Shown here: positions 26,141 through 33,813 of the stretch, piece by piece
Position numbering within the stretch: the first letter of the stretch is position 1
How the letters are laid out: the number at the start of each line of letters is the position of its first letter
From: Flavobacteriaceae bacterium ASP10-09a
GTDB lineage: Bacteria; Bacteroidota; Bacteroidia; Flavobacteriales; Flavobacteriaceae
Reading direction: 5' to 3'
Length of the DNA: 43,410 nt
NCBI GenBank assembly: GCA_000981625.1
Contig: LAQA01000030.1
Coordinates: forward strand, 32,599-76,008
The notes under the pieces: generated by a model
What the model was told of the DNA's origin: nothing
Seen by the model: the letters and a program-made list of their open reading frames with translations, nothing else
Databases searched by the model: none
Program-made: the position numbers and the translations under genes

Positions 26141-26461
26141 TTACAACATTCCTAACTCTAATTTAGCTTCTTCGCTCATCATTTCAGAGGTCCACGTAGG
26201 ATCAAAAGTGATTTCTACCTCACAGTTGTCAATTTCTTTTAAAGTTTTTACTTTATCTTCAACTTCTCGAGGTAATGATTCTGCAACAGGACAATTAGGT
26301 GATGTTAAAGTCATTAATATTTTTGCATTGTTTTCTTCTGATACAAAAACATCATAAATTAATCCTAATTCATAAATATCTACAGGAATTTCAGGATCAT
26401 AAATAGTTTTTATAACTCTTATAATTTTATCACCAACTTCTTCTAGCTCTCTATCTGTCAT
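26141..26461 (-). CDS. DUF59/MIP18-type Fe-S assembly protein (SufT-like)
   Basis: A 106-residue MIP18-fold protein. The family signature is IYDPEIPVDIYELGLIY (about 20-36) and LTSPNCPVAESLP (about 52-64, Cys57). Such proteins help deliver or assemble Fe-S clusters; the SUF-linked member is called SufT. It starts 12 bases after the sufE stop on the same strand, which supports that role. The length is normal for a single-domain member. Confidence 0.93.
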   Translation of the reverse strand: MTDRELEEVGDKIIRVIKTIYDPEIPVDIYELGLIYDVFVSEENNAKILMTLTSPNCPVAESLPREVEDKVKTLKEIDNCEVEITFDPTWTSEMMSEEAKLELGML

Positions 26462-26473
26462 TTTATGTAGATT

Positions 26474-26899
26474 TTAATTTTGCAATCTTGTTTGTTGTGC
26501 AATTGCATACATTTTTATTTGTTTCACCATAGAAACTAACCCATTTGCTCTTGTCGGAGAAAGATGCTCTTTTAATCCAATTTCATCAATAAAACGAGTT
26601 TCGGCAGTTAAAATATCTGCTGGCTTTTGACCTGAATAAACACGTAATAACAAAGCTACAATTCCTTTGGTTAGAATAGCATCGCTATCCGCAGTATATT
26701 TGATGGTATCATTCTCTAATTCTGAGTACAACCAGACTTTAGATTGACAGCCATTAATCAAATTTTCATCTAATTTAAATTGCGCATCAATTATAGGTAA
26801 AGATTTGCCAAGGTCTATGATATATTCATAACGTTCCATCCAATCATCAAACATGGAAAACTCATCAATAATTTCTTCTTGTATTTCTTTGATAGTCAT
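26474..26899 (-). CDS. sufE: SufE cysteine desulfurase activator
   Basis: A 141-residue protein with the SufE fold. The sulfur acceptor is Cys51 in LINGCQSKVWL, as in E. coli SufE. The N-terminal helices (DEFSMFDDWMERYEYIIDLG) and C-terminal helix (SPTRANGLVSMVKQIK) match. It accepts sulfur from SufS and passes it to the SufBCD scaffold for Fe-S assembly in the cytoplasm. It heads a minus-strand run with DUF59, DUF2480 and two DUF3078 genes. A -7 box is visible about 50 bases upstream. Confidence 0.96.
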   Translation of the reverse strand: MTIKEIQEEIIDEFSMFDDWMERYEYIIDLGKSLPIIDAQFKLDENLINGCQSKVWLYSELENDTIKYTADSDAILTKGIVALLLRVYSGQKPADILTAETRFIDEIGLKEHLSPTRANGLVSMVKQIKMYAIAQQTRLQN

Positions 26900-26947
26900 T
26901 TTTTAAACTTATTTTTGTGGTATTGTAGATACCTTTCGTGGAAAGGG

Positions 26948-26955
26948 CAAAAATA
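26948..26955 (-). promoter_or_regulatory. -7 box of the sufE gene run
   Basis: The minus strand reads TATTTTTG, a TAnnTTTG match, with predicted start near 26941 and a leader of about 42 bases before sufE. No clear -33 TTG was seen. Confidence 0.45.
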
Positions 26956-27053
26956 CGATAAAAAAGCATTAAAAATGCTTGTTACAGATAAAGTAAATAG
27001 ATTATTAATTTTGTTAATTAGTGTCATTTGTATATTGATTAACGTATTAAATT

Positions 27054-27070
27054 ACCTCCTTTTGGGAGGT
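27054..27070 (+). promoter_or_regulatory. Small hairpin in the leader of the PfkB gene
   Basis: A perfect inverted repeat ACCTCC-TTTTG-GGAGGT ends 12 bases before the ATG. The right arm holds GGAGG, a Shine-Dalgarno-like sequence, which the left arm would mask. Bacteroidota seldom use such sites, so a regulatory role is only possible. There is no T tract in the required place, so it is not a terminator. Confidence 0.4.
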
Positions 27071-27082
27071 TAGAATAGACAC

Positions 27083-28009
27083 ATGAGCAAATTATTAGCA
27101 GTAGGTACTGTCGCATTTGATGCAATTGAAACTCCTTTTGGAAAAACGGATAAAATTCTTGGTGGCTCTGGAACTTTTGTAGGTTTAGCAGCAAGTCAAT
27201 TTGGTGTCGAAACCGGAGTTGTTTCAGTAGTTGGTGGAGATTTTTCAACATCATATTTAAAAATGATGAATACCAAAGGGATTAATACTGACGGTATTGA
27301 AATTATCAAAGAAGGTAAAACTTTTTTTTGGAGTGGAAAATATCATAATGATATGAACTCTAGAGATACTTTAATTACAGAATTAAATGTATTAGAAAAA
27401 TTTGAACCGGTTGTTCCAGAAAATTTTAAAGATGCTGGTATTGTGATGTTAGGTAATTTGCACCCTTTAACTCAAGCTTCAGTTTTAGATCAAATGACAA
27501 CGAAACCAAAGTTAGTTGTTTTAGATACCATGAATTTTTGGATGGACATTGCACTTGCAGATTTACATACTGTTCTTAAAAGAGTTGATGTTATAACTAT
27601 AAATGATGAAGAAGCTCGCCAACTTTCTGGAGAATATTCTTTGGTAAATGCAGCAAAGAAAATCCATGAAATGGGTCCAAAATACGTAGTGATTAAAAAA
27701 GGAGAACATGGTGCTTTGTTGTTTAACGAAGGTAACATGTTTTATGCACCAGCACTACCTTTAGCAGAAGTTTTTGATCCTACAGGAGCAGGAGATACTT
27801 TTGCCGGAGGTTTCTGTGGGTATTTAGCAAAAACTGAAGATGTTTCTTTTAAGAATATGAAAAATGCTATTATTTATGGTTCTAATCTAGCTTCGTTCTG
27901 TGTAGAGAAATTTGGAACAGAACGTATGCAAGAACTAACAACAGACGAAGTGAAAACACGCTTGCAAGTTTTTAAAGAACTAACACAATTTGATATAGAA
28001 TTATCATAA
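27083..28009 (+). CDS. PfkB-family sugar/nucleoside kinase
   Basis: A 308-residue kinase of the ribokinase-like PfkB family. The N-terminal GGSGTFVGLAASQFG (about 28-42) and the C-terminal anion hole DPTGAGDTFAGGF (catalytic Asp near residue 238) are both intact. Substrate specificity cannot be read; candidates are ribose, adenosine or another nucleoside. It lies directly upstream of a long PurF-type gene on the same strand but is separated from it by a strong terminator. A link to purine or ribose-phosphate metabolism is suggested by this pairing. Confidence 0.9.
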   Translation: MSKLLAVGTVAFDAIETPFGKTDKILGGSGTFVGLAASQFGVETGVVSVVGGDFSTSYLKMMNTKGINTDGIEIIKEGKTFFWSGKYHNDMNSRDTLITELNVLEKFEPVVPENFKDAGIVMLGNLHPLTQASVLDQMTTKPKLVVLDTMNFWMDIALADLHTVLKRVDVITINDEEARQLSGEYSLVNAAKKIHEMGPKYVVIKKGEHGALLFNEGNMFYAPALPLAEVFDPTGAGDTFAGGFCGYLAKTEDVSFKNMKNAIIYGSNLASFCVEKFGTERMQELTTDEVKTRLQVFKELTQFDIELS

Positions 28010-28012
28010 ATG

Positions 28013-28044
28013 AAAATCCGCGTTTAAAAATCGCGGATTTTTTT
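28013..28044 (+). terminator. Terminator of the PfkB gene
   Basis: Stem AAAATCCGCG (28013-28022) and CGCGGATTTT (28032-28041) with a nine-base loop and a T tract, four bases after the stop codon. Confidence 0.93.
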
Positions 28045-28060
28045 ATACATAAAATTCAAC

Positions 28061-28080
28061 ACAACAAAACACAACAAAAC
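28061..28080 (+). repeat. Two tandem 10-bp units in the PurF-type gene leader
   Basis: ACAACAAAAC occurs twice in a row, ten bases before the ATG. The leader is rich in A and C, lacks G and would be unstructured, which may favour ribosome loading in an organism without Shine-Dalgarno use. Too short to call a functional repeat. Confidence 0.5.
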
Positions 28081-28090
28081 AACCAATTAA

Positions 28091-29989
28091 ATGAGTGATG
28101 CTATTAAACACGAATGCGGAATTGCACTGGTTCGATTAAAGAAGCCCCTACAATTTTATAAAGACAAGTACGGTACAGCATTTTACGGAATTAATAAAAT
28201 GTATTTATTGATGGAAAAACAGCACAATCGTGGACAAGATGGAGCTGGTTTTGCAAGTGTAAAATTTAATGTCGCACCAGGAACAAGGTATATTAGTAGA
28301 GTTCGTTCTAACAAACCAACACCAATACAAGATATTTTTGCTCAAATTAACGGTCGTTTAAATAATGTTTTAGAAGAAAACCCAACTAAAAAAGACGATG
28401 TAAAATGGCAAGAAGAAAACATGCCTTATGTTGGAAACTTATTTTTAGGACATGTACGCTATGGGACTTTTGGTAAAAACTCTATCGAAAGTGTACATCC
28501 TTTTTTACGTCAAAGTAATTGGAAACATCAAAACTTAATAGTTGCTGGTAACTTTAATATGACGAACTCTAAACAAATGTTAGAAGAGTTGATAGAGTTG
28601 GGTCAGCATCCAAAAGAGTTTACAGATACTGTAACGGTGATGGAGAAAATTGGACATTTTTTAGAAGATGAAGTTTCTAAATTATATCAACAAGCAAAGG
28701 ACAAAGGATTTAGTAAAAAAGATGCATCACCTTATATAGAAGAGAATTTAAGTCTTAAGAAAGTATTAAAAAGATCTTCTAAAAACTGGGACGGTGGTTA
28801 TGCTATGGCTGGCTTAGTTGGTCACGGAGATGCTTTTGTATTGAGAGACCCTAATGGAATTAGACCTACCTTTTTTTATGAAGATGATGAGGTTGTCGTT
28901 GTTGCTTCAGAAAGACCAGTTATACAAACTGTTTTTAATGTTAAGATTGAAGATGTGCAACAATTAGAAAGAGGTCACGCATTAATCATTAAGAAAAGTG
29001 GTAAGGTTTCTATTAAGAAAGTGATAGAACCGAGAGAAAATAAAGCGTGTTCTTTTGAGCGTATTTATTTTTCTAGAGGAAGTGATGCAAGCATTTATGA
29101 AGAACGTAAAAATTTAGGAAAATATGTGTTTCCGAAGATTTTAAAATCTATAGATTCTGATATTTCTAATACTGTTTTTTCTTACATACCAAATACAGCA
29201 GAAACGTCTTTTTATGGAATGACGGAAGCTGCCGAAGACTTATTGAATCAACAAAAAACAGCAAAAATTTTAGCTGGGGGAAAAGATTTATCTGCAAAAA
29301 AAGTAACTGAAATTTTATCCGAAAGAGCGCGTTTTGAGAAAATAGCGATTAAAGATGTAAAATTAAGAACGTTTATTGCTGATGATAGTTCTAGAAATGA
29401 TTTAGTAGAACACGTTTATGATATTACCTATGGTGTGGTAAAACCTACAGATAACCTTGTTATTATTGATGATAGTATTGTACGTGGAACTACTTTGAAG
29501 AAAAGTATTATTAAAATTTTAGACAGGTTAAATCCTAAAAAGATAGTGGTGGTTTCTTCTGCTCCACAAATTCGCTATCCAGACTGTTATGGAATTGACA
29601 TGGCAAGAATCGAAGCTTTTATTGCTTTTAAAGCTGCTTTAGAGCTGTTGAAAGATCATAATAAATATCATATTGTAGAGGATGTCTATAAAAAATGTAA
29701 AGCACAGCAATCTAAAGATGATGGAGAAATTGTAAACCATGTAAAGGGTATATACAGTTCATTTACTCCAGAAGAGGTATCAGCAAAAATTGCAGAAATG
29801 CTAAAAACAAAAGAGATTAAAGCAGATGTTGAGGTTATTTATCAATCTATAGAAGGTTTGCATAAAGCATGTCCAGACAATCCAGGAGATTGGTATTTTA
29901 CTGGAAATTACCCAACTCCAGGAGGAAATAGAGTTGTTAATCAGGCATTCATAAACTTTTTTGAAGGAAGTAACCAAAGAGCTTATTAA
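28091..29989 (+). CDS. Long PurF-type amidophosphoribosyltransferase
   Basis: A 632-residue protein with an N-terminal class II glutamine amidotransferase domain and a phosphoribosyltransferase domain. Cys9 in KHECGIA would be the N-terminal nucleophile after removal of eight residues. QHNRGQDGAG and HVRYGT are glutaminase motifs. The PRPP-binding loop is VIIDDSIVRGTT (about 457-468). The usual reaction is PRPP plus glutamine to phosphoribosylamine, the first purine step. It is about 130 residues longer than standard PurF, with extra segments in the glutaminase half and a C-terminal tail (about 530-632). Flavobacteria often carry a second PurF-type gene; whether this is the purine enzyme or a paralogue with another acceptor is not decided. 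Confidence 0.88.
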   Translation: MSDAIKHECGIALVRLKKPLQFYKDKYGTAFYGINKMYLLMEKQHNRGQDGAGFASVKFNVAPGTRYISRVRSNKPTPIQDIFAQINGRLNNVLEENPTKKDDVKWQEENMPYVGNLFLGHVRYGTFGKNSIESVHPFLRQSNWKHQNLIVAGNFNMTNSKQMLEELIELGQHPKEFTDTVTVMEKIGHFLEDEVSKLYQQAKDKGFSKKDASPYIEENLSLKKVLKRSSKNWDGGYAMAGLVGHGDAFVLRDPNGIRPTFFYEDDEVVVVASERPVIQTVFNVKIEDVQQLERGHALIIKKSGKVSIKKVIEPRENKACSFERIYFSRGSDASIYEERKNLGKYVFPKILKSIDSDISNTVFSYIPNTAETSFYGMTEAAEDLLNQQKTAKILAGGKDLSAKKVTEILSERARFEKIAIKDVKLRTFIADDSSRNDLVEHVYDITYGVVKPTDNLVIIDDSIVRGTTLKKSIIKILDRLNPKKIVVVSSAPQIRYPDCYGIDMARIEAFIAFKAALELLKDHNKYHIVEDVYKKCKAQQSKDDGEIVNHVKGIYSSFTPEEVSAKIAEMLKTKEIKADVEVIYQSIEGLHKACPDNPGDWYFTGNYPTPGGNRVVNQAFINFFEGSNQRAY

Positions 29990-30001
29990 TCGTTAAACAA
30001 C

Positions 30002-30037
30002 AAAAAAAAGCATCCAAAATTTTGGATGCTTTTTTTT
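30002..30037. terminator. Bidirectional terminator between the PurF-type gene and sod
   Basis: A perfect palindrome of 36 bases, with eight As, GCATCCAAAA, its complement and eight Ts. It can end the PurF-type transcript on the plus strand and the convergent superoxide dismutase transcript on the minus strand. Confidence 0.93.
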
Positions 30038-30088
30038 TATAAAATCACTTTTTACATTCTAGTGAGATTCTAAAAGTAACTACGTCAC

Positions 30089-30697
30089 TTATTTCGCTTC
30101 AGCATAACGTTTTTCAACTTCATTCCAGTTGATTACTTTAAAGAAAGCATCAATATAATCTGGTCTTCTGTTTTGGTAGTTTAAATAGTAAGCATGTTCC
30201 CAAACATCTAATCCTAAAATAGGAGTTCCTCCACAAGTAACACCAGGCATTAATGGGTTGTCTTGATTTGGAGTAGAACAAACTTCTACTTTACCTCCTG
30301 GCATTACACATAACCAAGCCCAACCAGAACCAAATTGTGTTGCTGCAGCTTTAGAAAAAGCTTCCATAAAAGCATCTTTAGAACCAAAAGCAGCCTCAAT
30401 AGCATCTTTTAATTCACCAGATAAATACCCTCTATCTTCTGGATTCATTACAGACCAAAATAAAGAGTGATTAAAAAATCCACCTCCATTATTTCTTACA
30501 CCTCCATTACTCATATCTAAATTAGTAAGAATATCTTCTATAGATTTTCCTTCTAAATCAGTACCTGCAACTGCTCCGTTTAATTTTGTTGTATATCCAT
30601 TATGATGTTTTGTATGGTGTATTTCCATAGTTCTAGCATCAATCTGTGGTTCTAATGCATCATAAGCATACCCTAAATCTGGTAATTGAAAAGCCAT
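30089..30697 (-). CDS. Superoxide dismutase, Mn/Fe type
   Basis: A 202-residue Fe/Mn superoxide dismutase. Metal ligands are His27 region (EIHHTKHH), a His in [11 protein letters not shown], and Asp and His in [18 protein letters not shown]. The [10 protein letters not shown] pattern and the [11 protein letters not shown] segment, with Gln from the C-terminal domain, resemble Mn-type or cambialistic enzymes more than strict Fe-type. There is no signal peptide, so it is cytoplasmic. It removes superoxide as the main dismutase of a strict aerobe. A consensus promoter lies upstream. Confidence 0.96.
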   Translation of the reverse strand: MAFQLPDLGYAYDALEPQIDARTMEIHHTKHHNGYTTKLNGAVAGTDLEGKSIEDILTNLDMSNGGVRNNGGGFFNHSLFWSVMNPEDRGYLSGELKDAIEAAFGSKDAFMEAFSKAAATQFGSGWAWLCVMPGGKVEVCSTPNQDNPLMPGVTCGGTPILGLDVWEHAYYLNYQNRRPDYIDAFFKVINWNEVEKRYAEAK

Positions 30698-30740
30698 AAT
30701 ATTTTTATATTTAAAATTGATTAAATTGATTCTTGTACTA

Positions 30741-30771
30741 CAAATTTAATCATTAAAAAACGTTTTTACAA
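30741..30771 (-). promoter_or_regulatory. Promoter of the superoxide dismutase gene
   Basis: The minus strand has TAAATTTG (30748-30741) and a TTG (30771-30769) 20 bases further upstream, the full Bacteroidota arrangement (TTG, 19-21 bases, TAnnTTTG). It is the best-formed promoter in the window. Confidence 0.65.
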
Positions 30772-30812
30772 GTTGTTGCTGTTTTGATAATTTATAGTTG
30801 AATAGAAAGGAT

Positions 30813-31823
30813 TTATTCTCCATACTTACGCATAAACTCCTCTACTTTATTGACCATATTTTTACTTCCACAAACAAAAGGAACTCTTTGATGTAATTCC
30901 GTTGGCTCTACATCCATCGTTCTTATATAACCATCAGAAGATTTTCCGTTGGCTTGCTCTGCTATAAATGCCATAGGATTACATTCATACAACAAGCGTA
31001 ATTTTCCATCTGGATTTCTAGAACCTTTTGGATACATATAAATTCCACCTTTAATCATATTTCTATGAAAATCAGAAACTAAAGAACCAATATATCTACT
31101 AGTATAAGGTCTATCTCCTTCTTCTTCTTGACAGTATTTAATGTATTTTTTTATCCCTAAAGGAAAATCTAAATAGTTTCCTTCATTTACAGAATACATC
31201 GTTCCATCTTCTGGAAACTCCATCTTTGGGTGTGATAAATAAAATGTTCCTATTGCTGGATTTAAAGTAAATCCGTTCACACCGTGACCAGTTGTGTAAA
31301 CTAACATGGTAGATGTTCCGTAAACTACATAACCCGCAGCAACTTGTTCACTTCCTTTTTGTAAAAAATCTTTTAATTGTACAGGAGTTCCTACAGGAGT
31401 TACTCTTCTATAAATTGAAAAAATAGTTCCTACAGAAACATTTACATCAATATTCGATGAACCGTCTAAAGGATCAATTAAAACAACATATTTATTTTGA
31501 TGATTTTCATCTTGACTGTTAATAGAGATAAAGCTATCTTCTTCTTCACTTGCAATTCCACAAACAATATTTCTCTTTGTTAAGGTTTGAATGAACTTTT
31601 CATTCGCATACACATCCAATTTTTGTTGGTCTTCACCTTGAATGTTAGTATCACCAGCAGCACCGAGAATATCTACTAACCCAGCCTTGTTAACTTCATG
31701 ATTTACTACCTTTGCAGCTAACCGTATAGAGTTTATTAATCTAGAAAGCTCCCCTGAACTAAATTGAAAAGAATCTTGATTTTCAATGATAAATTCTCCT
31801 AAAGTTTGAATTTTATTCGACAT
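30813..31823 (-). CDS. fbp: Fructose-1,6-bisphosphatase class 1
   Basis: A 336-residue class 1 fructose-1,6-bisphosphatase. The metal-site motif is [25 protein letters not shown] (about 108-132), and [29 protein letters not shown] (about 258-286) carries the substrate-binding part. It converts fructose-1,6-bisphosphate to fructose-6-phosphate in gluconeogenesis. The length and motif order are normal. It is 115 bases upstream of sod on the same strand, but sod has its own promoter, so the two may be independent. Confidence 0.97.
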   Translation of the reverse strand: MSNKIQTLGEFIIENQDSFQFSSGELSRLINSIRLAAKVVNHEVNKAGLVDILGAAGDTNIQGEDQQKLDVYANEKFIQTLTKRNIVCGIASEEEDSFISINSQDENHQNKYVVLIDPLDGSSNIDVNVSVGTIFSIYRRVTPVGTPVQLKDFLQKGSEQVAAGYVVYGTSTMLVYTTGHGVNGFTLNPAIGTFYLSHPKMEFPEDGTMYSVNEGNYLDFPLGIKKYIKYCQEEEGDRPYTSRYIGSLVSDFHRNMIKGGIYMYPKGSRNPDGKLRLLYECNPMAFIAEQANGKSSDGYIRTMDVEPTELHQRVPFVCGSKNMVNKVEEFMRKYGE

Positions 31824-31999
31824 GTTTTTTGTTTAAAAAATGTATTACAAAGATGCTATTTTTTTTTTACTAAATCGTTTTCGTAATCATGGATTTTCTT
31901 CAAAAAAAAACTCACTTTAGTAAGAAAATAGTAAATTTTTAACAAATCAAAAATAAATATCTAAAAACACTAAATATTTCACTGTGATTTCAAAACTAC

Positions 32000-32007
32000 T
32001 ATCTTTG
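32000..32007 (+). promoter_or_regulatory. -7 box of the GNAT-aspartokinase pair
   Basis: TATCTTTG matches TAnnTTTG, and a TTTC stands about 20 bases upstream as a weak -33 element. The transcription start would be near 32013, giving a leader of about 8 to 11 bases. Confidence 0.5.
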
Positions 32008-32020
32008 ATAAAATTTTTAG

Positions 32021-32503
32021 ATGATGAGTTTTATTATTAGAGAAGGGCAAGAAAAAGATGTACAAGCTGTTTTGGATTTAATTATTGAATTGGCAGTTTT
32101 TGAAAAAGAACCAGATGCAGTAGAAATTACTGTTGATGATTTGTTGAGAGATGGTTTTTCTCAACACCCAAAGTTTAAACTTTTTGTTGCAGAAGAAAAT
32201 TCTGTGGTTATTGGTATTGCCTTATTTTATGAACGTTATTCAACCTGGAAAGGGAAAACGATTCATTTAGAAGATTTAATGGTCACTCAAAATAAACGAA
32301 AGATAGGAGCAGGAAAAGCACTCTATACAGCAGTATTAAAATATGCTCATAATCACAATTTTAATAGAGTAGCTTGGGAAGTAATTGATTGGAATGTAAA
32401 TGCAATTAATTTTTACAAAAGTACAGGAGCAACTTATTTAAATGATTGGTCAGTGATACAAATGAACAAAGAGAATTTAGATAAATTTATTAAAAATAAT
32501 TAA
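32021..32503 (+). CDS. GNAT-family N-acetyltransferase (diamine acetyltransferase-like)
   Basis: A 160-residue GNAT enzyme. The layout matches the small acetyltransferases related to spermidine/spermine acetyltransferase: FEKEPDAVEITVDDLLRDGF near the start, IHLEDLMVTQNKRKIGAGKALY for the acetyl-CoA loop (about 86-106), and AWEVIDWNVNAINFYKSTGA (about 118-137). The substrate may be a polyamine or thialysine; this cannot be decided here. The first Met may be followed by the true start, Met2. The aspartokinase gene begins one base after its stop. Confidence 0.88.
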   Translation: MMSFIIREGQEKDVQAVLDLIIELAVFEKEPDAVEITVDDLLRDGFSQHPKFKLFVAEENSVVIGIALFYERYSTWKGKTIHLEDLMVTQNKRKIGAGKALYTAVLKYAHNHNFNRVAWEVIDWNVNAINFYKSTGATYLNDWSVIQMNKENLDKFIKNN

Positions 32504-32504
32504 A

Positions 32505-33758
32505 ATGAAGGTTTTTAAGTTTGGAGGTACATCTGTAAAAGATGCAGAAAGCATAAAAAATGTTGCCAGTATTATTAAAACCGAAGGAGCAAATGACACA
32601 TTAGTTGTTATTTCTGCCATGGGGAAAATGACAAATTCTTTCGAAGATGTTGTAGACGCTTATTATAATAAAACAGAAAATTTATCCAGTAAACTTAATT
32701 TTATAGAAGACTATCATAGAAATATTATGAGCTCTCTTTTTCACAAAGAGGATGCTGTTTATAAAGATGTAGCGATCCTTTTTGGGGAGCTTGGGTGGTT
32801 TTTAGCTAGAAATACATCACAAAGATATAATTATGTGTACGACCAAATTATTTGTTTTGGCGAGTTGTTATCTACGAAAATTGTAAGTGCATATTTATCT
32901 AAAATAGGGATAGAAAATAGTTGGTTTGATGTGCGAAATTGCATAAAAACAGATAGTAATTATAGAGATGCAAAAGTAGACTGGCAACTTACCGAAGCCA
33001 TTATTGCTAAAAAAGTAGATGCGACTAAAGTAAATATTACACAAGGTTTTATAGCTGCCAACGATACTGAAAATACCACAACCCTAGGTAGAGAAGGTTC
33101 AGATTATACTGCTGGGATTTTCGCCTACTGCTTAAATGCCGAAAGTGTTACCATTTGGAAAGATGTGGATGGTGTTTTAAATGCAGATCCAAGAGTTTTT
33201 ACAGACACTACTTTGTTAGAGCAAATTTCTTATGAAGAAGCCATTGAAATGGCTTTTTATGGAGCCTCTGTAATTCATCCCAAAACATTACAACCTTTAG
33301 AAAGAAAAGATATTCCTTTATTGGTGCGATCTTTTTTAAACTCTAAAGAAACCGGAACAGAAGTTTCTAAAGGCACCAAGTTAGTGCCTTGTATTCCATG
33401 CTTTATAGTAAAGAAAAATCAGGTTTTAGTATCGATATCTGCTTTAGATTTTTCTTTTATGGTAGAAAATAATATCAGTTATATTTTTCAAAAACTACAT
33501 GATTACCAGTTAAAAGTAAACTTAATTCAGAATTCTGCAATTAGTTTTTCTGTTTGTATAGACACTAAATTTAACAAGTTTGATAACTTCTACGACGAAC
33601 TAAAAACACAATTTAAGATTGACGTTCAAAAAGGTGTAGACTTATATACTGTTCGCCATTTTGATGATAAAGCGATAGCTGATATGGAAGCAAAAGGAGA
33701 TTCATTATTAACGCAAATAAATAAAGAAACGTTACAAATCGTTGTGAATCCTAATTAA
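32505..33758 (+). CDS. Aspartate kinase (monofunctional)
   Basis: A 417-residue aspartokinase. The N-terminal KFGGTSVKDAESI (about 4-16), the middle GREGSDYTAGIFAYCL (about 192-207) and WKDVDGVLNADPRVF are standard. The C-terminal 120 residues would form the ACT regulatory part. It phosphorylates aspartate at the start of lysine, threonine and methionine synthesis. Unlike the ThrA-type there is no fused homoserine dehydrogenase. It is one base after the GNAT gene and 55 bases before the OlsF-like gene, which has its own -7 box. Confidence 0.95.
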   Translation: MKVFKFGGTSVKDAESIKNVASIIKTEGANDTLVVISAMGKMTNSFEDVVDAYYNKTENLSSKLNFIEDYHRNIMSSLFHKEDAVYKDVAILFGELGWFLARNTSQRYNYVYDQIICFGELLSTKIVSAYLSKIGIENSWFDVRNCIKTDSNYRDAKVDWQLTEAIIAKKVDATKVNITQGFIAANDTENTTTLGREGSDYTAGIFAYCLNAESVTIWKDVDGVLNADPRVFTDTTLLEQISYEEAIEMAFYGASVIHPKTLQPLERKDIPLLVRSFLNSKETGTEVSKGTKLVPCIPCFIVKKNQVLVSISALDFSFMVENNISYIFQKLHDYQLKVNLIQNSAISFSVCIDTKFNKFDNFYDELKTQFKIDVQKGVDLYTVRHFDDKAIADMEAKGDSLLTQINKETLQIVVNPN

Positions 33759-33784
33759 AAAAATAGTCGCTTTATTTTTTTTAG

Positions 33785-33792
33785 TAAGTTTG
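33785..33792 (+). promoter_or_regulatory. -7 box of the OlsF-like gene
   Basis: TAAGTTTG matches TAnnTTTG, 21 bases before the ATG at 33814. The aspartokinase transcript could also read through, since no terminator separates the genes. Confidence 0.5.
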
Positions 33793-33813
33793 CAGTTCGT
33801 CTAATTTTAATAT

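Noticed and set aside
28061..28080. Tandem ACAACAAAAC units as a CRISPR or regulatory repeat
   Set aside because: There are only two short units with no spacers; they look like a simple A/C-rich leader.
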